DNA of 64,000 bases from Neocallimastix lanati (nom. inval.). Taxonomy: Eukaryota > Neocallimastigomycota > Neocallimastigomycetes > Neocallimastigales > Neocallimastigaceae. Below, piece after piece: positions 35,615-48,720 of this stretch. Position numbers and translations under genes: made by a program. The notes beneath the pieces were generated by a model. It was not told the origin of the DNA, did not search any database, and worked only from the letters and a program-made list of their open reading frames with translations. Each line of letters starts with the position of its first letter. Position 1 is the stretch's first letter. The stretch covers positions 34,431 through 98,430 of the forward strand of contig JACVTC010000245.1 in the NCBI GenBank assembly GCA_016946835.1, given 5' to 3'.

Positions 35615-37218
35615 GATACCGAAATAAATAACCTAATCAATAATCATAATTATGATCCTAATAATATGTACCATCCAAATAATAATAATTTTATTAATAT
35701 GAATCATAATAATTTAATTTTACAAAATCAAAATAAAACTATTGGACCCACTCAATATATGGACAATTCAGAAAATAATAATAATAATAATTTTTCAATT
35801 TCCAATTCTAACAACCAATTAAATAATTTACATTATAATTCTAATGAAGGATCATTGAATTTAAATAATAATAATAAAATTAATTTAAATAATTTAATTC
35901 CTAAAAATATTAATTCTATTTATTTCCAAGAAGAAAATAATAAAGATTTTTGTAATGGAAATAAAGAAAAATTTAATATTGATAATTTAATTGATACTAA
36001 CAATAATTATAATACTAATAATAATTATAATACTAATAATAATTATAATAATGATCCGAATAATTTAAATTTAATTAAAGACAATAATTTTAATTTAAAT
36101 TATGAAAGAAAATTAAGTAATACAGGAAGAAACACAGGAATAAATTCAGGAATAAACACAGAAATAAATTCAGGAATAAACACAGAAATAAACAAAATAA
36201 ATTTAAATAAAAATAATTTAAATATAAACGTAAGTAATAATTCAAATTATCCTGAATTAATGAATAATGAAATAAATAACCATAATTATAATTTAGAAGA
36301 AAATAACCTACATAATTCGTTCGATAATGTAAATAACAATCCACGCGTGTATAAAGTAAGTGATAATAATAATATAATTATTAACGATAATAATAAAATG
36401 AATAATTATTATATGAGAGGTGACTTAAATTATAATTTAAATAATGGTAATAATTCTAACGTCATTGGAGAAAATAATTACAATATAAATAAAGAGATAA
36501 ATTTATATAAATCAAATAAAATTAAAGAAATAAATTTAAATGATTTAAATAAACAAACTAATGCCAATGAGTATAATTCCAATGTGAATTATCATATACA
36601 GAATGTAAAATTTAGCAATAATTACAATAAAGAATTTAACCAAAACAATTCAGGTGGTAAGGTAAACAATGAAAATAAACAAACAAATAAACACCAAAAT
36701 AAGAGTAAAAAATCAATTATCAATAATGATAATGATAATAAAAATAAATCTTAAGAAGAATAAAAATAAAAATAAATTAATTTCTAATAGAATAAGTAAT
36801 GCTAAGAGTAAAGAGGAAACTATTCAATTTCTTTTAAATAAGTCGAAAGAATATAGTGAAAAATTTAATCAATTAAATAATGAAAATAATAAGAATGCTG
36901 ATAAACGAAACAATAATGATAAAAATAAACAAAATACCAAACAATCTAATAATAGTGGTAAATATATATAAGAAAAAACAATAATAAACGTAGAAAACGC
37001 TATAACAATGAATATATGATTAAAAATCATCCAACAAAGAAAGTGAAATCGTTCAATATTAAAGATATTTTAGATACAACTGCACTTCTAGCAATAGACG
37101 ACAAAAAGTTTATTGAACCACGTAATTATAAGAAATATTTTTAATGAATGATAAAGACATGTGGTTAAAAGCAGTGGATGAAGAATTGAATAATATGAAG
37201 AGAATGAGGGTATTTACA
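34046..37218 (+). pseudogene. pol: U7 Pol 5' part: A/B mosaic protease-integrase-linker, cut at the start of RT
   Basis: Protease and the HHCC region are open to 34717. An extra A (TTAAAAAAACC near 34698-34706) then ends the frame. More indels cluster at 34766, 34802, 35201, 35222-35240, 35326 and 35386-35415, destroying the integrase core. The type B linker is open (35666-36754) until AAACAAATAACTC becomes AAAAATAAATC near 36742. The same A-to-B switch as in U5 and U6 is present near 35420. The copy stops just inside RT (MRVFT, about 37217), where the sequence jumps back to integrase of another copy. Confidence 0.88.
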
Positions 37219-37325
37219 ACTTATTAATAATTGTAAATTACGAAATATATTTGATAATTGTAATATTAAATACATTAAAACTGATGAACGGCAAAATTTT
37301 TAAATATAAACAACGAGTTTTAGAA
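37218..37325 (+). other. Chimeric junction between U7 (start of RT) and U7b (mid-integrase)
   Basis: Left of 37218 the sequence follows the start of type B RT. From about 37249 (TTTGATAATTGTAATATTAA) it follows type B integrase just before the second catalytic Asp. In between lie ~30 bases matching neither side cleanly. The next 60 bases are a corrupted version of the integrase segment, with GATGAACGG for GATAACGG and poorly matching bases to 37320. The net effect is an extra ~2.3 kb in this unit. Confidence 0.75.
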
Positions 37326-37908
37326 AGAACAGGCATAATACATAAACATACTATTCCTCATAATCCACAACAAAATGGAAGAGTGGAAAGACTTCATGGA
37401 ACATTAATATCTAATGGTGACGCTATGCTAAACGATGCAAAGCTAAATCATAAATTTTGGGAAGATGCTGTAACCACAGCAAATTATATACATAACAGGT
37501 TACCCCATAAAGGTAATAATAACAAAATACCATATGAAATTCTGTACAATGATAAAGTTGATTATAATAAATTCAGAGTTTTTGGGTGTCGTGTATATTT
37601 TTTTGTTCCAAACAATTTAGGAAGAAGTTCTGCAATACAACTCTCCCAGGTATTTTCCTTGGATATGATGAAATAAACCATACAGCTTATAAAATATATG
37701 ACATTAAAAATAACAAAATAGTTTTAGCTCGTACTGTAGAATTCCTCGAAGATGAACCCGCAAATATAAGTGCCCCTCTAACATCACCAGACAGTATTAA
37801 TTTCACTAATTATTATGAAAATGAAGAAATAGATCATATTAACAATGATGATAATGAAAGTAATACAAATGATAATAATAGTGAATATTAATGAAGTTTT
37901 ATAATATA

Positions 37909-37941
<33 letters not shown>

Positions 37942-40900
37942 CATAATAATAACGATACCGAAATAAATAACCTAATCAATAATCATAATTATGATCCTAA
38001 TAATATGTACCATCCAAATAATAATAATTTTATTAATATGAATCATAATAATTTAATTTTACAAAATCAAAATAAAACTATTGGACCCACTCAATATATG
38101 GACAATTCAGAAAATAATAATAATAATAATTTTTCAATTTCCAATTCTAACAACCCAATTAAATAATTTACATTATAATTCTAATGAAGGATCATTGAAT
38201 TTAAATAATAATAATAAAATTAATTTAAATAATTTAATTCCTAAAAATATTAATTCTATTTATTTCCAAGAAGAAAATAATAAAGATTTTTGTAATGGAA
38301 ATAAAGAAAAATTTAATATTGATAATTTAATTGATACTAACAATAATTATAATACTAATAATAATTATAATACTAATAATAATTATAATAATGATCCGAA
38401 TAATTTAAATTTAATTAAAGACAATAATTTTAATTTAAATTATGAAAGAAAATTAAGTAATACAGGAAGAAACACAGGAATAAATTCAGGAATAAACACA
38501 GAAATAAATTCAGGAATAAACACAGAAATAAACAAAATAAATTTAAATAAAAATAATTTAAATATAAACGTAAGTAATAATTCAAATTATCCTGAATTAA
38601 TGAATAATGAAATAAATAACCATAATTATAATTTAGAAGAAAATAACCTACATAATTCGTTCGATAATGTAAATAACAATCCACGCGTGTATAAAGTAAG
38701 TGATAATAATAATATAATTATTAACGATAATAATAAAATGAATAATTATTATATGAGAGGTGACTTAAATTATAATTTAAATAATGGTAATAATTCTAAC
38801 GTCATTGGAGAAAATAATTACAATATAAATAAAGAGATAAATTTATATAAATCAAATAAAATTAAAGAAATAAATTTAAATGATTTAAATAAACAAACTA
38901 ATGCCAATGAGTATAATTCCAATGTGAATTATCATATACAGAATGTAAAATTTAGCAATAATTACAATAAAGAATTTAACCAAAACAATTCAGGTGGTAA
39001 GGTAAACAATGAAAATAAACAAACAAATAAACACCAAAATAAGAGTAAAAAATCAATTATCAATAATGATAATGATAATAAACAAATAACTCTTAAGAAG
39101 AATAAAAATAAAAATAAATTAATTTCTAATAGAATAAGTAATGCTAAGAGTAAAGAGGAAACTATTCAATTTCTTTTAAATAAGTCGAAAGAATATAGTG
39201 AAAAATTTAATCAATTAAATAATGAAAATAATAAGAATGCTGATAAACGAAACAATAATGATAAAAATAAACAAAATACCAAACAATCTAATAATAGTGG
39301 TAATATATATATAAGAAAAAACAATAATAAACGTAGAAAACGCTATAACAATGAATATATGATTAAAAATCATCCAACAAAGAAAGTGAAATCGTTCAAT
39401 ATTAAAGATATTTTAGATACAACTGCACTTCTAGCAATAGACGACAAAAAGTTTATTGAACCACGTAATTATAAAGAAATATTTTTAATGAATGATAAAG
39501 ACATGTGGTTAAAAGCAGTGGATGAAGAATTGAATAATATGAAGAGAATGAGGGTATTTACAATTATTAATAAAGTTCCTAAAGACGCAAATATCATTTC
39601 TACAAGATGGGTTCTTAAATACAAAAGAAACTCAGAAGGTAAAATTGTTAAATATAAAGCAAGATTAGTAGCTAAGGGCTACAGCCAGATATATGGGGTT
39701 GACTATAAAAACACTTTTTCACCTACCCTCAAACAAGATACACTTAAAATCATAATTGCCATTGCAGTCCAAAGAAAGTTCCATATACATCAAATGGATA
39801 TTAAGGCTGCCTACTTGAATGCCAAATTGAATGAGGATATTTATATGTTGCTACCAGAAGGTATGAAACAAAAGGGATATTGTAAATTAAATAAAGCTTT
39901 ATATGGTTTAAAACAGTCTGGAAGAATGTGGAACGAAACTTTAAATAAGGTATTGTTAAAATTAAATTTTAAAAGATTTTTAAGTGACCCATGCGTCTAT
40001 ATTAAAAAGATAAAAGTAACGAAATTGTATGTTTACTAGCAGTCTACGTGGATGATATAATTGTTACAGGAACGGATGATGAAATAATTAAAACAAAATC
40101 TTTAATTAAAAATAATTTTGAAGCTACAGATGTAGGTGAAGTAGACTTTATTATAGGTATAAAATTTGTAAAATGTAATGACGGTTATATTATCCATCAG
40201 AAGAAATATCTTAATGAAATTTTAAATAAGTTTAATATCAATAAATATAACCCAGTATCAAATACAACACCAATCGAATCTATTGAATTAAGGAGTAAAA
40301 AATTTAATGTAACAAAATATAAGCAAGCTATAGGATCTTTGTTATATTTAGCTATCAGCACGAGACCGGACATATTATTTTCTGTAAGTAAAGCTTCCAG
40401 AAAATCCGATAATCCAACATACGAAGATTGGTACAATGTACTAAAAATTTTTAGATACTTGAAAGGTAATCCTAACTATGGAATTAAATTCACTTATACT
40501 AATACTTTTAATTTTAATGTTTATGTTGACGCCGATTTAGGTGGTGATAAGGAAACAAGGAAGTCAACTACTGGATTTGTAATGATGATAAACTCAGCTC
40601 CTACTAGTTGGTATTCCAAACTGCAACATTGTGTTTCAGTTTCTACTGCGGAAAGTGAGTATTATGGAATTCATGAGTGTGCAAGACACTGTCTCTGGTA
40701 TAGAAATATATTTAAAGAACTTGGACTTAAGCAGGATGTTATTACAATAAACACCGATAATAAAGCTGCAATTTACAATTGCGAAAATGAAACTATTAAT
40801 CCGAAATCCAAGCACATCGACCTTCGATATCACAGTATAAGAGAATTAATCAAGAAAGGTTATATTAATTTAAAGTATATAAAATCTGAAAATAACTTAT

Positions 40901-40989
40901 CCGATGGATTTACCAAATATCTAAATTCTACTTTAATGACCAGGTTTAGAAATAATATTCTCTATGATCTAAATAATATTAAACTTTAG
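37249..40989 (+). pseudogene. pol: U7b Pol: type B copy from mid-integrase to stop, frameshifted
   Basis: Carries integrase from the second Asp through the catalytic Glu (GRVERLHGT), the type B linker, RT and RNase H. One-base indels near 37609, 37889, 37899 and 38154 break integrase and the linker. The (AAT)n tract is interrupted by a CAT codon near 37942, absent elsewhere. The linker to RT is open 38081-40039. At 40004-40008 the run of six A's in ATTAAAAAAGAT is reduced to five, cutting RT just before YVDD; 40048-40989 carries the rest. U8 has the same one-base loss. RNase H carries the type B marker RYHSIREL. Confidence 0.88.
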
Positions 40990-40995
40990 GGGGAA

Positions 40996-41308
40996 TGTTA
41001 AAAATAAAGTTTAATATTTTAATTAAGTCTTGTATAATTAAGATTTACTTATTTATTAAATTAAATATGTTTTTCATTATTTTGTATAATGTAAAATATT
41101 ATGAGGCGTATTAATGATGTACATCATATATTTACAATTATAACTAATATAGTTAAATTAAATTTTATTAATGTATATACATTTAAGGATTATGATAATT
41201 AATCCTACAATATAAAATATTACTAAAAATATATAGTTATTAAAATAATAATAAAAATAATAAAAATAAATAAAGTGATCACATATCAAAAACTAAAATT
41301 TAATAACA
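40996..41308 (+). repeat. LTR, type B reference copy (U7b/U8 junction)
   Basis: 313 bp, TGTTA...TAACA. Nearly identical to type A for the first ~220 bp, then diverges from CCTACAATATAAAATATT onward. The 14-bp palindrome ATGATGTACATCAT, the AGGATTA/TAATCCT inverted repeat and GTGATCAC are retained. Confidence 0.78.
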
Positions 41309-41468
41309 TAATATTCAAAGATTAAGAGTCTCAAATTAGCTCCAGCATATAAAAGCTAGTTTATAAATCTCAAAAATAAATTACATTATAATAAAACAAA
41401 AAGAAATTGAAATTTCGAAATCTCAAAATTCAATTTAATTAAATCTTAATTTTTAAAATTCTAAAGCA
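41309..41468 (+). other. 5' leader between LTR and gag, type B
   Basis: 160 nt with the PBS at 41319-41333, a TATAAAA-like string near 41350, and an inverted repeat AAATTGAA (41404-41411) / TTCAATTT (41429-41436). This hairpin sits where type A has a different hairpin. No ORF. Confidence 0.6.
41319..41333 (+). promoter_or_regulatory. Primer-binding site, tRNA-Lys(CUU) type, reference copy B
   Basis: AGATTAAGAGTCTCA is unchanged from type A although the flanking bases differ (TAATATTCAA before, AATTAGCTCC after). This island of conservation supports the PBS call. Confidence 0.74.
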
Positions 41469-42518
41469 ATGGAAGATAAAGCGTTCAACATTTTAAGTAA
41501 TAAAAAACTTACCGTGGAAACCTATCCACTTTGGGCTTCAGATATGGATCTAATATTAACTGCTAATGAATTAGATCAATATATCTACGAAGATAATATG
41601 AAGAAAATTGCCAACAACGCTGAAAATTTCGAATCCTTAAAGGGCATGAAAATTAGAGGAACTGATACTTATTACCATAAATCAGTCACAACGAAAATGA
41701 TAGTTGGTGACAGCAAGGCAAAAAGATATATTAGTATGAATTTAGAAAACGAAATTAAATTAAGTATAGATTTCAAGAATAGTTCCGCATACGACATATG
41801 GAAATTGCTAAAGAAAACTTTTACCAAAGGTAATGAAGAAATGAAGTTACAATTAAACGAAAAGCTGGAGAACATGACTTACGATAAATCCACAGACATA
41901 GGAATTTTTATAGCCAACATGGAAATTACCTTCGACAAATTAAAGAAACTTGGGGAAAATGTGAACGATGAAAGAAAATTCAATTATTTATATAATGCTA
42001 TCCCATCCGATATTGCCCAATTAACAAATTTACTTGGTTTTCAGAATGATTGGAATGGATGTTGTAATATGCTAAAAACATCAATTCCAAGAATAAAATT
42101 TTTGAATACTTTAAAAATTAAACAAGAAAAGGCTAAGGTATTCAATAATGAAGTAAGAATTAATGAAAGTAACAGTAGAAATAAACAAAATAGAAAGCGC
42201 AGTAAAAGAAATATCAGATGTCATAATTGTGGCGGATTTGGTCATATATCACGTGAGTGTCTCAAAAATGGAAGAATACACGGAGGTGTGGTGTACGATA
42301 AATACGGTAAAGCACATTATAAAGAAAAAAAGATAAAACATCAAAAACATGCCGATAATGTAGAAATAAATGACCAAGAAGAAGAATCAGATAGATATGT
42401 TGATATTTACAGTAATGCATTAAATATGGATTATAATGATGAAAGGGAAGAAGGTCAATCTAACTGTGTTACAACAGAAAACACAGAGAATAAAAACAAT
42501 ATTAAAAATTTTCATTAA
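41469..42518 (+). CDS. gag: U8 Gag, type B (349 aa, intact)
   Basis: Same architecture as type A Gag with many substitutions and a slightly shorter basic stretch before the zinc knuckle (KRSKRNIRCHNCGGFGHISREC region). The knuckle, the LNEKLENM helix and the acidic tail (NDQEEESDRYVDIYSNALNMDY) are conserved. The start matches type A in position after the leader. Confidence 0.94.
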   Translation: MEDKAFNILSNKKLTVETYPLWASDMDLILTANELDQYIYEDNMKKIANNAENFESLKGMKIRGTDTYYHKSVTTKMIVGDSKAKRYISMNLENEIKLSIDFKNSSAYDIWKLLKKTFTKGNEEMKLQLNEKLENMTYDKSTDIGIFIANMEITFDKLKKLGENVNDERKFNYLYNAIPSDIAQLTNLLGFQNDWNGCCNMLKTSIPRIKFLNTLKIKQEKAKVFNNEVRINESNSRNKQNRKRSKRNIRCHNCGGFGHISRECLKNGRIHGGVVYDKYGKAHYKEKKIKHQKHADNVEINDQEEESDRYVDIYSNALNMDYNDEREEGQSNCVTTENTENKNNIKNFH

Positions 42519-42580
42519 AGCAAGATACTAGGCAGAGCTTAAGTTATTATACTGCCAAGTATGACAAAAATAATAATAAC
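42506..42580 (+). promoter_or_regulatory. -1 frameshift signal, type B (reference)
   Basis: Heptamer AAATTTT at 42506-42512; stem ATACT-A-GGCAG (42525-42535) with CTGCC-A-AGTAT (42552-42562); loop GTTATTAT (42543-42550) complementary to ATAATAAC (42573-42580). Thirty-eight bases from ATACT to AGTAT are identical to type A, while gag and the following linker differ. The pairing partner is kept although the bases between differ (GACAAAAATA versus AAAAAACGTA). Confidence 0.7.
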
Positions 42581-44047
42581 AAAATTAATAAAACAAACAA
42601 AAATAACAACAACATTATCTTATGGACATTGGACTCTGGGGCGTCATATCACATGACCCATGATAAAAACATTTTAACAAATACACGTGATTTCTGTATC
42701 AATATACATTTTGCTAATGGAGGAATGGTAAAATCAAAATACATTGGTAATTATGTTGGTTTAATTAATAATCACAAAATTATTTTAAACGATGTCATTT
42801 ATGTACCATCATTTAAAAGAAGTCTAATTTCCATAGATCATTTAAGCAAGGATAATTATAAAACTGTATTTTGTAAAAATAAGTACAACGATAAAAACTG
42901 CGCTATTTTATATAACAATAATGGCAAAAGAATCTATACATCTTTCTCAAATAAATCTAAAGTTTACAAAATACTAACAAGCAAAAATAATATAAGTAAT
43001 AGCTCAAATAACATTATATGTTATAGTTTACAAGATGCCTTAAACGATTCTGATATGAATCTCTGGCATAGAAGAATGGGTCATTTTAATATTGACTCTA
43101 TCAAAGATAATTTAAATAAAATAAATATAAAGCATAAGTGTAAAATTTGTTCTTGTTCGAAATTAAAGAATCTCCCTTACAAACCATCTACTAATCATAT
43201 GACAAAACCATTTGAACTTATTCACATGGATTTGGTATTTGTTCCCGACTATTCTATTTACGGGAATAAGTATTTTTTATCTATTCTTGATGATTATTCA
43301 AGGTACAGTTGGGTCCTTTTTATAAAAAGAAAAAGTGAAACATTCAAAACTTTTATTATATGGTATAATCAAATTAAGAACTTATTTGATAATTGTAATA
43401 TTAAATACATTAAAACTGATAACGGCACTGAATTTTTCAATAGCAATTTCAACGAGTTTTATGAAAGAACAGGCATAATACATGAACATACTATTCCTCA
43501 TAATCCACAACAAAATGGAAGAGTGGAAAGACTTCATGGAACATTAATATCTAATGGTGACGCTATGCTAAACGATGCAAAGCTAAATCATAAATTTTGG
43601 GAAGATGCTGTAACCACAGCAAATTATATACATAACAGGTTACCCCATAAAGGTAATAATAACAAAATACCATATGAAATTCTGTACAATGATAAAGTTG
43701 ATTATAATAAATTCAGAGTTTTTGGGTGTCGTGTATATTTTTTTGTTCCAAAACAATTTAGGAAGAAGTTCTGCAATACAACTCTCCCAGGTATTTTCCT
43801 TGGATATGATGAAATAAACCATACAGCTTATAAAATATATGACATTAAAAATAACAAAATAGTTTTAGCTCGTACTGTAGAATTCCTCGAAGATGAACCC
43901 GCAAATATAAGTGCCCCTCTAACATCACCAGACAGTATTAATTTCACTAATTATTATGAAAATGAAGAAATAGATCATATTAACAATGATGATAATGAAA
44001 GTAATACAAATGATAATAATAGTGAATATAATGAAGTTTATAATATA

Positions 44048-44089
<42 letters not shown>

Positions 44090-47000
44090 GATACCGAAAT
44101 AAATAACCTAATCAATAATCATAATTATGATCCTAATAATATGTACCATCCAAATAATAATAATTTTATTAATATGAATCATAATAATTTAATTTTACAA
44201 AATCAAAATAAAACTATTGGACCCACTCAATATATGGACAATTCAGAAAATAATAATAATAATAATTTTTCAATTTCCAATTCTAACAACCAATTAAATA
44301 ATTTACATTATAATTCTAATGAAGGATCATTGAATTTAAATAATAATAATAAAATTAATTTAAATAATTTAATTCCTAAAAATATTAATTCTATTTATTT
44401 CCAAGAAGAAAATAATAAAGATTTTTGTAATGGAAATAAAGAAAAATTTAATATTGATAATTTAATTGATACTAACAATAATTATAATACTAATAATAAT
44501 TATAATACTAATAATAATTATAATAATGATCCGAATAATTTAAATTTAATTAAAGACAATAATTTTAATTTAAATTATGAAAGAAAATTAAGTAATACAG
44601 GAAGAAACACAGGAATAAATTCAGGAATAAACACAGAAATAAATTCAGGAATAAACACAGAAATAAACAAAATAAATTTAAATAAAAATAATTTAAATAT
44701 AAACGTAAGTAATAATTCAAATTATCCTGAATTAATGAATAATGAAATAAATAACCATAATTATAATTTAGAAGAAAATAACCTACATAATTCGTTCGAT
44801 AATGTAAATAACAATCCACGCGTGTATAAAGTAAGTGATAATAATAATATAATTATTAACGATAATAATAAAATGAATAATTATTATATGAGAGGTGACT
44901 TAAATTATAATTTAAATAATGGTAATAATTCTAACGTCATTGGAGAAAATAATTACAATATAAATAAAGAGATAAATTTATATAAATCAAATAAAATTAA
45001 AGAAATAAATTTAAATGATTTAAATAAACAAACTAATGCCAATGAGTATAATTCCAATGTGAATTATCATATACAGAATGTAAAATTTAGCAATAATTAC
45101 AATAAAGAATTTAACCAAAACAATTCAGGTGGTAAGGTAAACAATGAAAATAAACAAACAAATAAACACCAAAATAAGAGTAAAAAATCAATTATCAATA
45201 ATGATAATGATAATAAACAAATAACTCTTAAGAAGAATAAAAATAAAAATAAATTAATTTCTAATAGAATAAGTAATGCTAAGAGTAAAGAGGAAACTAT
45301 TCAATTTCTTTTAAATAAGTCGAAAGAATATAGTGAAAAATTTAATCAATTAAATAATGAAAATAATAAGAATGCTGATAAACGAAACAATAATGATAAA
45401 AATAAACAAAATACCAAACAATCTAATAATAGTGGTAATATATATATAAGAAAAAACAATAATAAACGTAGAAAACGCTATAACAATGAATATATGATTA
45501 AAAATCATCCAACAAAGAAAGTGAAATCGTTCAATATTAAAGATATTTTAGATACAACTGCACTTCTAGCAATAGACGACAAAAAGTTTATTGAACCACG
45601 TAATTATAAAGAAATATTTTTAATGAATGATAAAGACATGTGGTTAAAAGCAGTGGATGAAGAATTGAATAATATGAAGAGAATGAGGGTATTTACAATT
45701 ATTAATAAAGTTCCTAAAGACGCAAATATCATTTCTACAAGATGGGTTCTTAAATACAAAAGAAACTCAGAAGGTAAAATTGTTAAATATAAAGCAAGAT
45801 TAGTAGCTAAGGGCTACAGCCAGATATATGGGGTTGACTATAAAAACACTTTTTCACCTACCCTCAAACAAGATACACTTAAAATCATAATTGCCATTGC
45901 AGTCCAAAGAAAGTTCCATATACATCAAATGGATATTAAGGCTGCCTACTTGAATGCCAAATTGAATGAGGATATTTATATGTTGCTACCAGAAGGTATG
46001 AAACAAAAGGGATATTGTAAATTAAATAAAGCTTTATATGGTTTAAAACAGTCTGGAAGAATGTGGAACGAAACTTTAAATAAGGTATTGTTAAAATTAA
46101 ATTTTAAAAGATTTTTAAGTGACCCATGCGTCTATATTAAAAAGATAAAAGTAACGAAATTGTATGTTTACTAGCAGTCTACGTGGATGATATAATTGTT
46201 ACAGGAACGGATGATGAAATAATTAAAACAAAATCTTTAATTAAAAATAATTTTGAAGCTACAGATGTAGGTGAAGTAGACTTTATTATAGGTATAAAAT
46301 TTGTAAAATGTAATGACGGTTATATTATCCATCAGAAGAAATATCTTAATGAAATTTTAAATAAGTTTAATATCAATAAATATAACCCAGTATCAAATAC
46401 AACACCAATCGAATCTATTGAATTAAGGAGTAAAAAATTTAATGTAACAAAATATAAGCAAGCTATAGGATCTTTGTTATATTTAGCTATCAGCACGAGA
46501 CCGGACATATTATTTTCTGTAAGTAAAGCTTCCAGAAAATCCGATAATCCAACATACGAAGATTGGTACAATGTACTAAAAATTTTTAGATACTTGAAAG
46601 GTAATCCTAACTATGGAATTAAATTCACTTATACTAATACTTTTAATTTTAATGTTTATGTTGACGCCGATTTAGGTGGTGATAAGGAAACAAGGAAGTC
46701 AACTACTGGATTTGTAATGATGATAAACTCAGCTCCTACTAGTTGGTATTCCAAACTGCAACATTGTGTTTCAGTTTCTACTGCGGAAAGTGAGTATTAT
46801 GGAATTCATGAGTGTGCAAGACACTGTCTCTGGTATAGAAATATATTTAAAGAACTTGGACTTAAGCAGGATGTTATTACAATAAACACCGATAATAAAG
46901 CTGCAATTTACAATTGCGAAAATGAAACTATTAATCCGAAATCCAAGCACATCGACCTTCGATATCACAGTATAAGAGAATTAATCAAGAAAGGTTATAT

Positions 47001-47124
47001 TAATTTAAAGTATATAAAATCTGAAAATAACTTATCCGATGGATTTACCAAATATCTAAATTCTACTTTAATGACCAGGTTTAGAAATAATATTCTCTAT
47101 GATCTAAATAATATTAAACTTTAG
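42512..47124 (+). pseudogene. pol: U8 Pol, type B, one base short of open
   Basis: Protease (DSGASYHM from 42632), integrase, linker and most of RT are open to 46174. The single lesion is five instead of six A's at 46139-46143, upstream of YVDD; 46183-47124 holds the remainder of RT and RNase H. Type B markers: [52 protein letters not shown]. The TTG at 42629 is only an internal Leu codon, not a start. Whether the lost A is real is uncertain, but it is shared with U7b. Confidence 0.9.
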
Positions 47125-47130
47125 GGGGAA

Positions 47131-47442
47131 TGTTAAAAATAAAGTTTAATATTTTAATTAAGTCTTGTATAATTAAGATTTACTTATTTATTAAATTAAA
47201 TATGTTTTTCATTATTTTGTATAATGTAAAATATTATGAGGCGTATTAATGATGTACATCATATATTTACAATTATAACTAATATAGTTAAATTAAATTT
47301 TATTAATGTATATACATTTAAGGATTATGATAATTAATCCTACAATATAAAATATTACTAAAAATATATAGTTATTAAATAATAATAAAAATAATAAAAA
47401 TAAATAAAGTGATCACATATCAAAAACTAAAATTTAATAACA
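47131..47442 (+). repeat. LTR, type B (U8/U9 junction)
   Basis: 312 bp, one A fewer than the other type B LTRs (TATTAAATAATAATAAA near 47374). Confidence 0.75.
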
Positions 47443-47452
47443 TAATATTCAA

Positions 47453-47467
47453 AGATTAAGAGTCTCA
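47453..47467 (+). promoter_or_regulatory. Primer-binding site, tRNA-Lys(CUU) type
   Basis: AGATTAAGAGTCTCA, intact. Confidence 0.7.
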
Positions 47468-47602
47468 AATTAGCTCCAGCATATAAAAGCTAGTTTATAA
47501 ATCTCAAAAATAAATTACATTATAATAAAACAAAAAGAAATTGAAATTTCGAAATCTCAAAATTCAATTTAATTAAATCTTAATTTTTAAAATTCTAAAG
47601 CA

Positions 47603-48654
47603 ATGGAAGATAAAGCGTTCAACATTTTAAGTAATAAAAAACTTACCGTGGAAACCTATCCACTTTGGGCTTCAGATATGGATCTAATATTAACTGCTAA
47701 TGAATTAGATCAATATATCTACGAAGATAATATGAAGAAAATTGCCAACAACGCTGAAAATTTCGAATCCTTAAAGGGCATGAAAATTAGAGGAACTGAT
47801 ACTTATTACCATAAATCAGTCACAACGAAAATGATAGTTGGTGACAGCAAGGCAAAAAGATATATTAGTATGAATTTAGAAAACGAAATTAAATTAAGTA
47901 TAGATTTCAAGAATAGTTCCGCATACGACATATGGAAATTGCTAAAGAAAACTTTTACCAAAGGTAATGAAGAATATGAAGTTACAATTAAACGAAAAGC
48001 TGGAGAACATGACTTACGATAAATCCACAGACATAGGAATTTTTATAGCCAACATGGAAATTACCTTCGACAAATTAAAGAAACTTGGGAAAATGTGAAC
48101 GATGAAAGAAAATTCAATTATTTATATAATGCTATCCCATCCGATATTGCCCAATTAACAAATTTACTTGGTTTTCAGAATGATTGGAATGGATGTTGTA
48201 ATATGCTAAAAACATCAATTCCAAGAATAAAATTTTTGAATACTTTAAAAATTAAACAAGAAAAGGCTAAGGTATTCAATAATGAAGTAAGAATTAATGA
48301 AAGTAACAGTAGAAATAAACAAAATAGAAAGCGCAGTAAAAGAAATATCAGATGTCATAATTGTGGCGGATTTGGTCATATATCACGTGAGTGTCTCAAA
48401 ATGGAAGAATACACGGAGGTGTGGTGTACGATAAATACGGTAAAGCACATTATAAAGAAAAAAAAGATAAAACATCAAAAACATGCCGATAATGTAGAAA
48501 TAAATGACCAAGAAGAAGAATCAGATAGATATGTTGATATTTACAGTAATGCATTAAATAGGGATTATAATGATGAAAGGGAAAGAAGGTCAATCTAACT
48601 GTGTTACAACAGAAAACACAGAGAATAAAAACAATATTAAAAAATTTTCATTAA
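47603..48654 (+). pseudogene. gag: U9 Gag, type B, frameshifted
   Basis: Extra T in GAAGAATATGAAG (near 47975) leads to a stop at 48020-48022. One G is lost in GGGAAAATG (near 48088). One A is lost in CTCAAAATGG (near 48398), just after the zinc knuckle, and later indels near 48460-48590 follow. ATAGGGATT replaces ATATGGATT near 48559, changing Met to Arg, a rare substitution among the copies. Confidence 0.87.
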
Positions 48655-48720
48655 AGCAAGATACTAGGCAGAGCTTAAGTTATTATACTGCCAAGTATGA
48701 CAAAAATAATAATAACAAAA
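48642..48720 (+). promoter_or_regulatory. -1 frameshift signal (U9), with an extra A upstream
   Basis: Heptamer AAATTTT at 48642-48648, preceded by a seventh-position A absent from other copies. Because of this indel, 48570-48827 reads the gag tail and protease as one frame, which directly displays the pol-frame residues KFSLKQDTRQSLSYYTAKY. Confidence 0.6.

Noticed and set aside
42629-42631. Start of a separate pol ORF at the residue before DSGAS
   Set aside because: The codon is TTG (internal Leu). The frame is open upstream to the gag overlap and the residues there are conserved, so translation should enter by frameshift.
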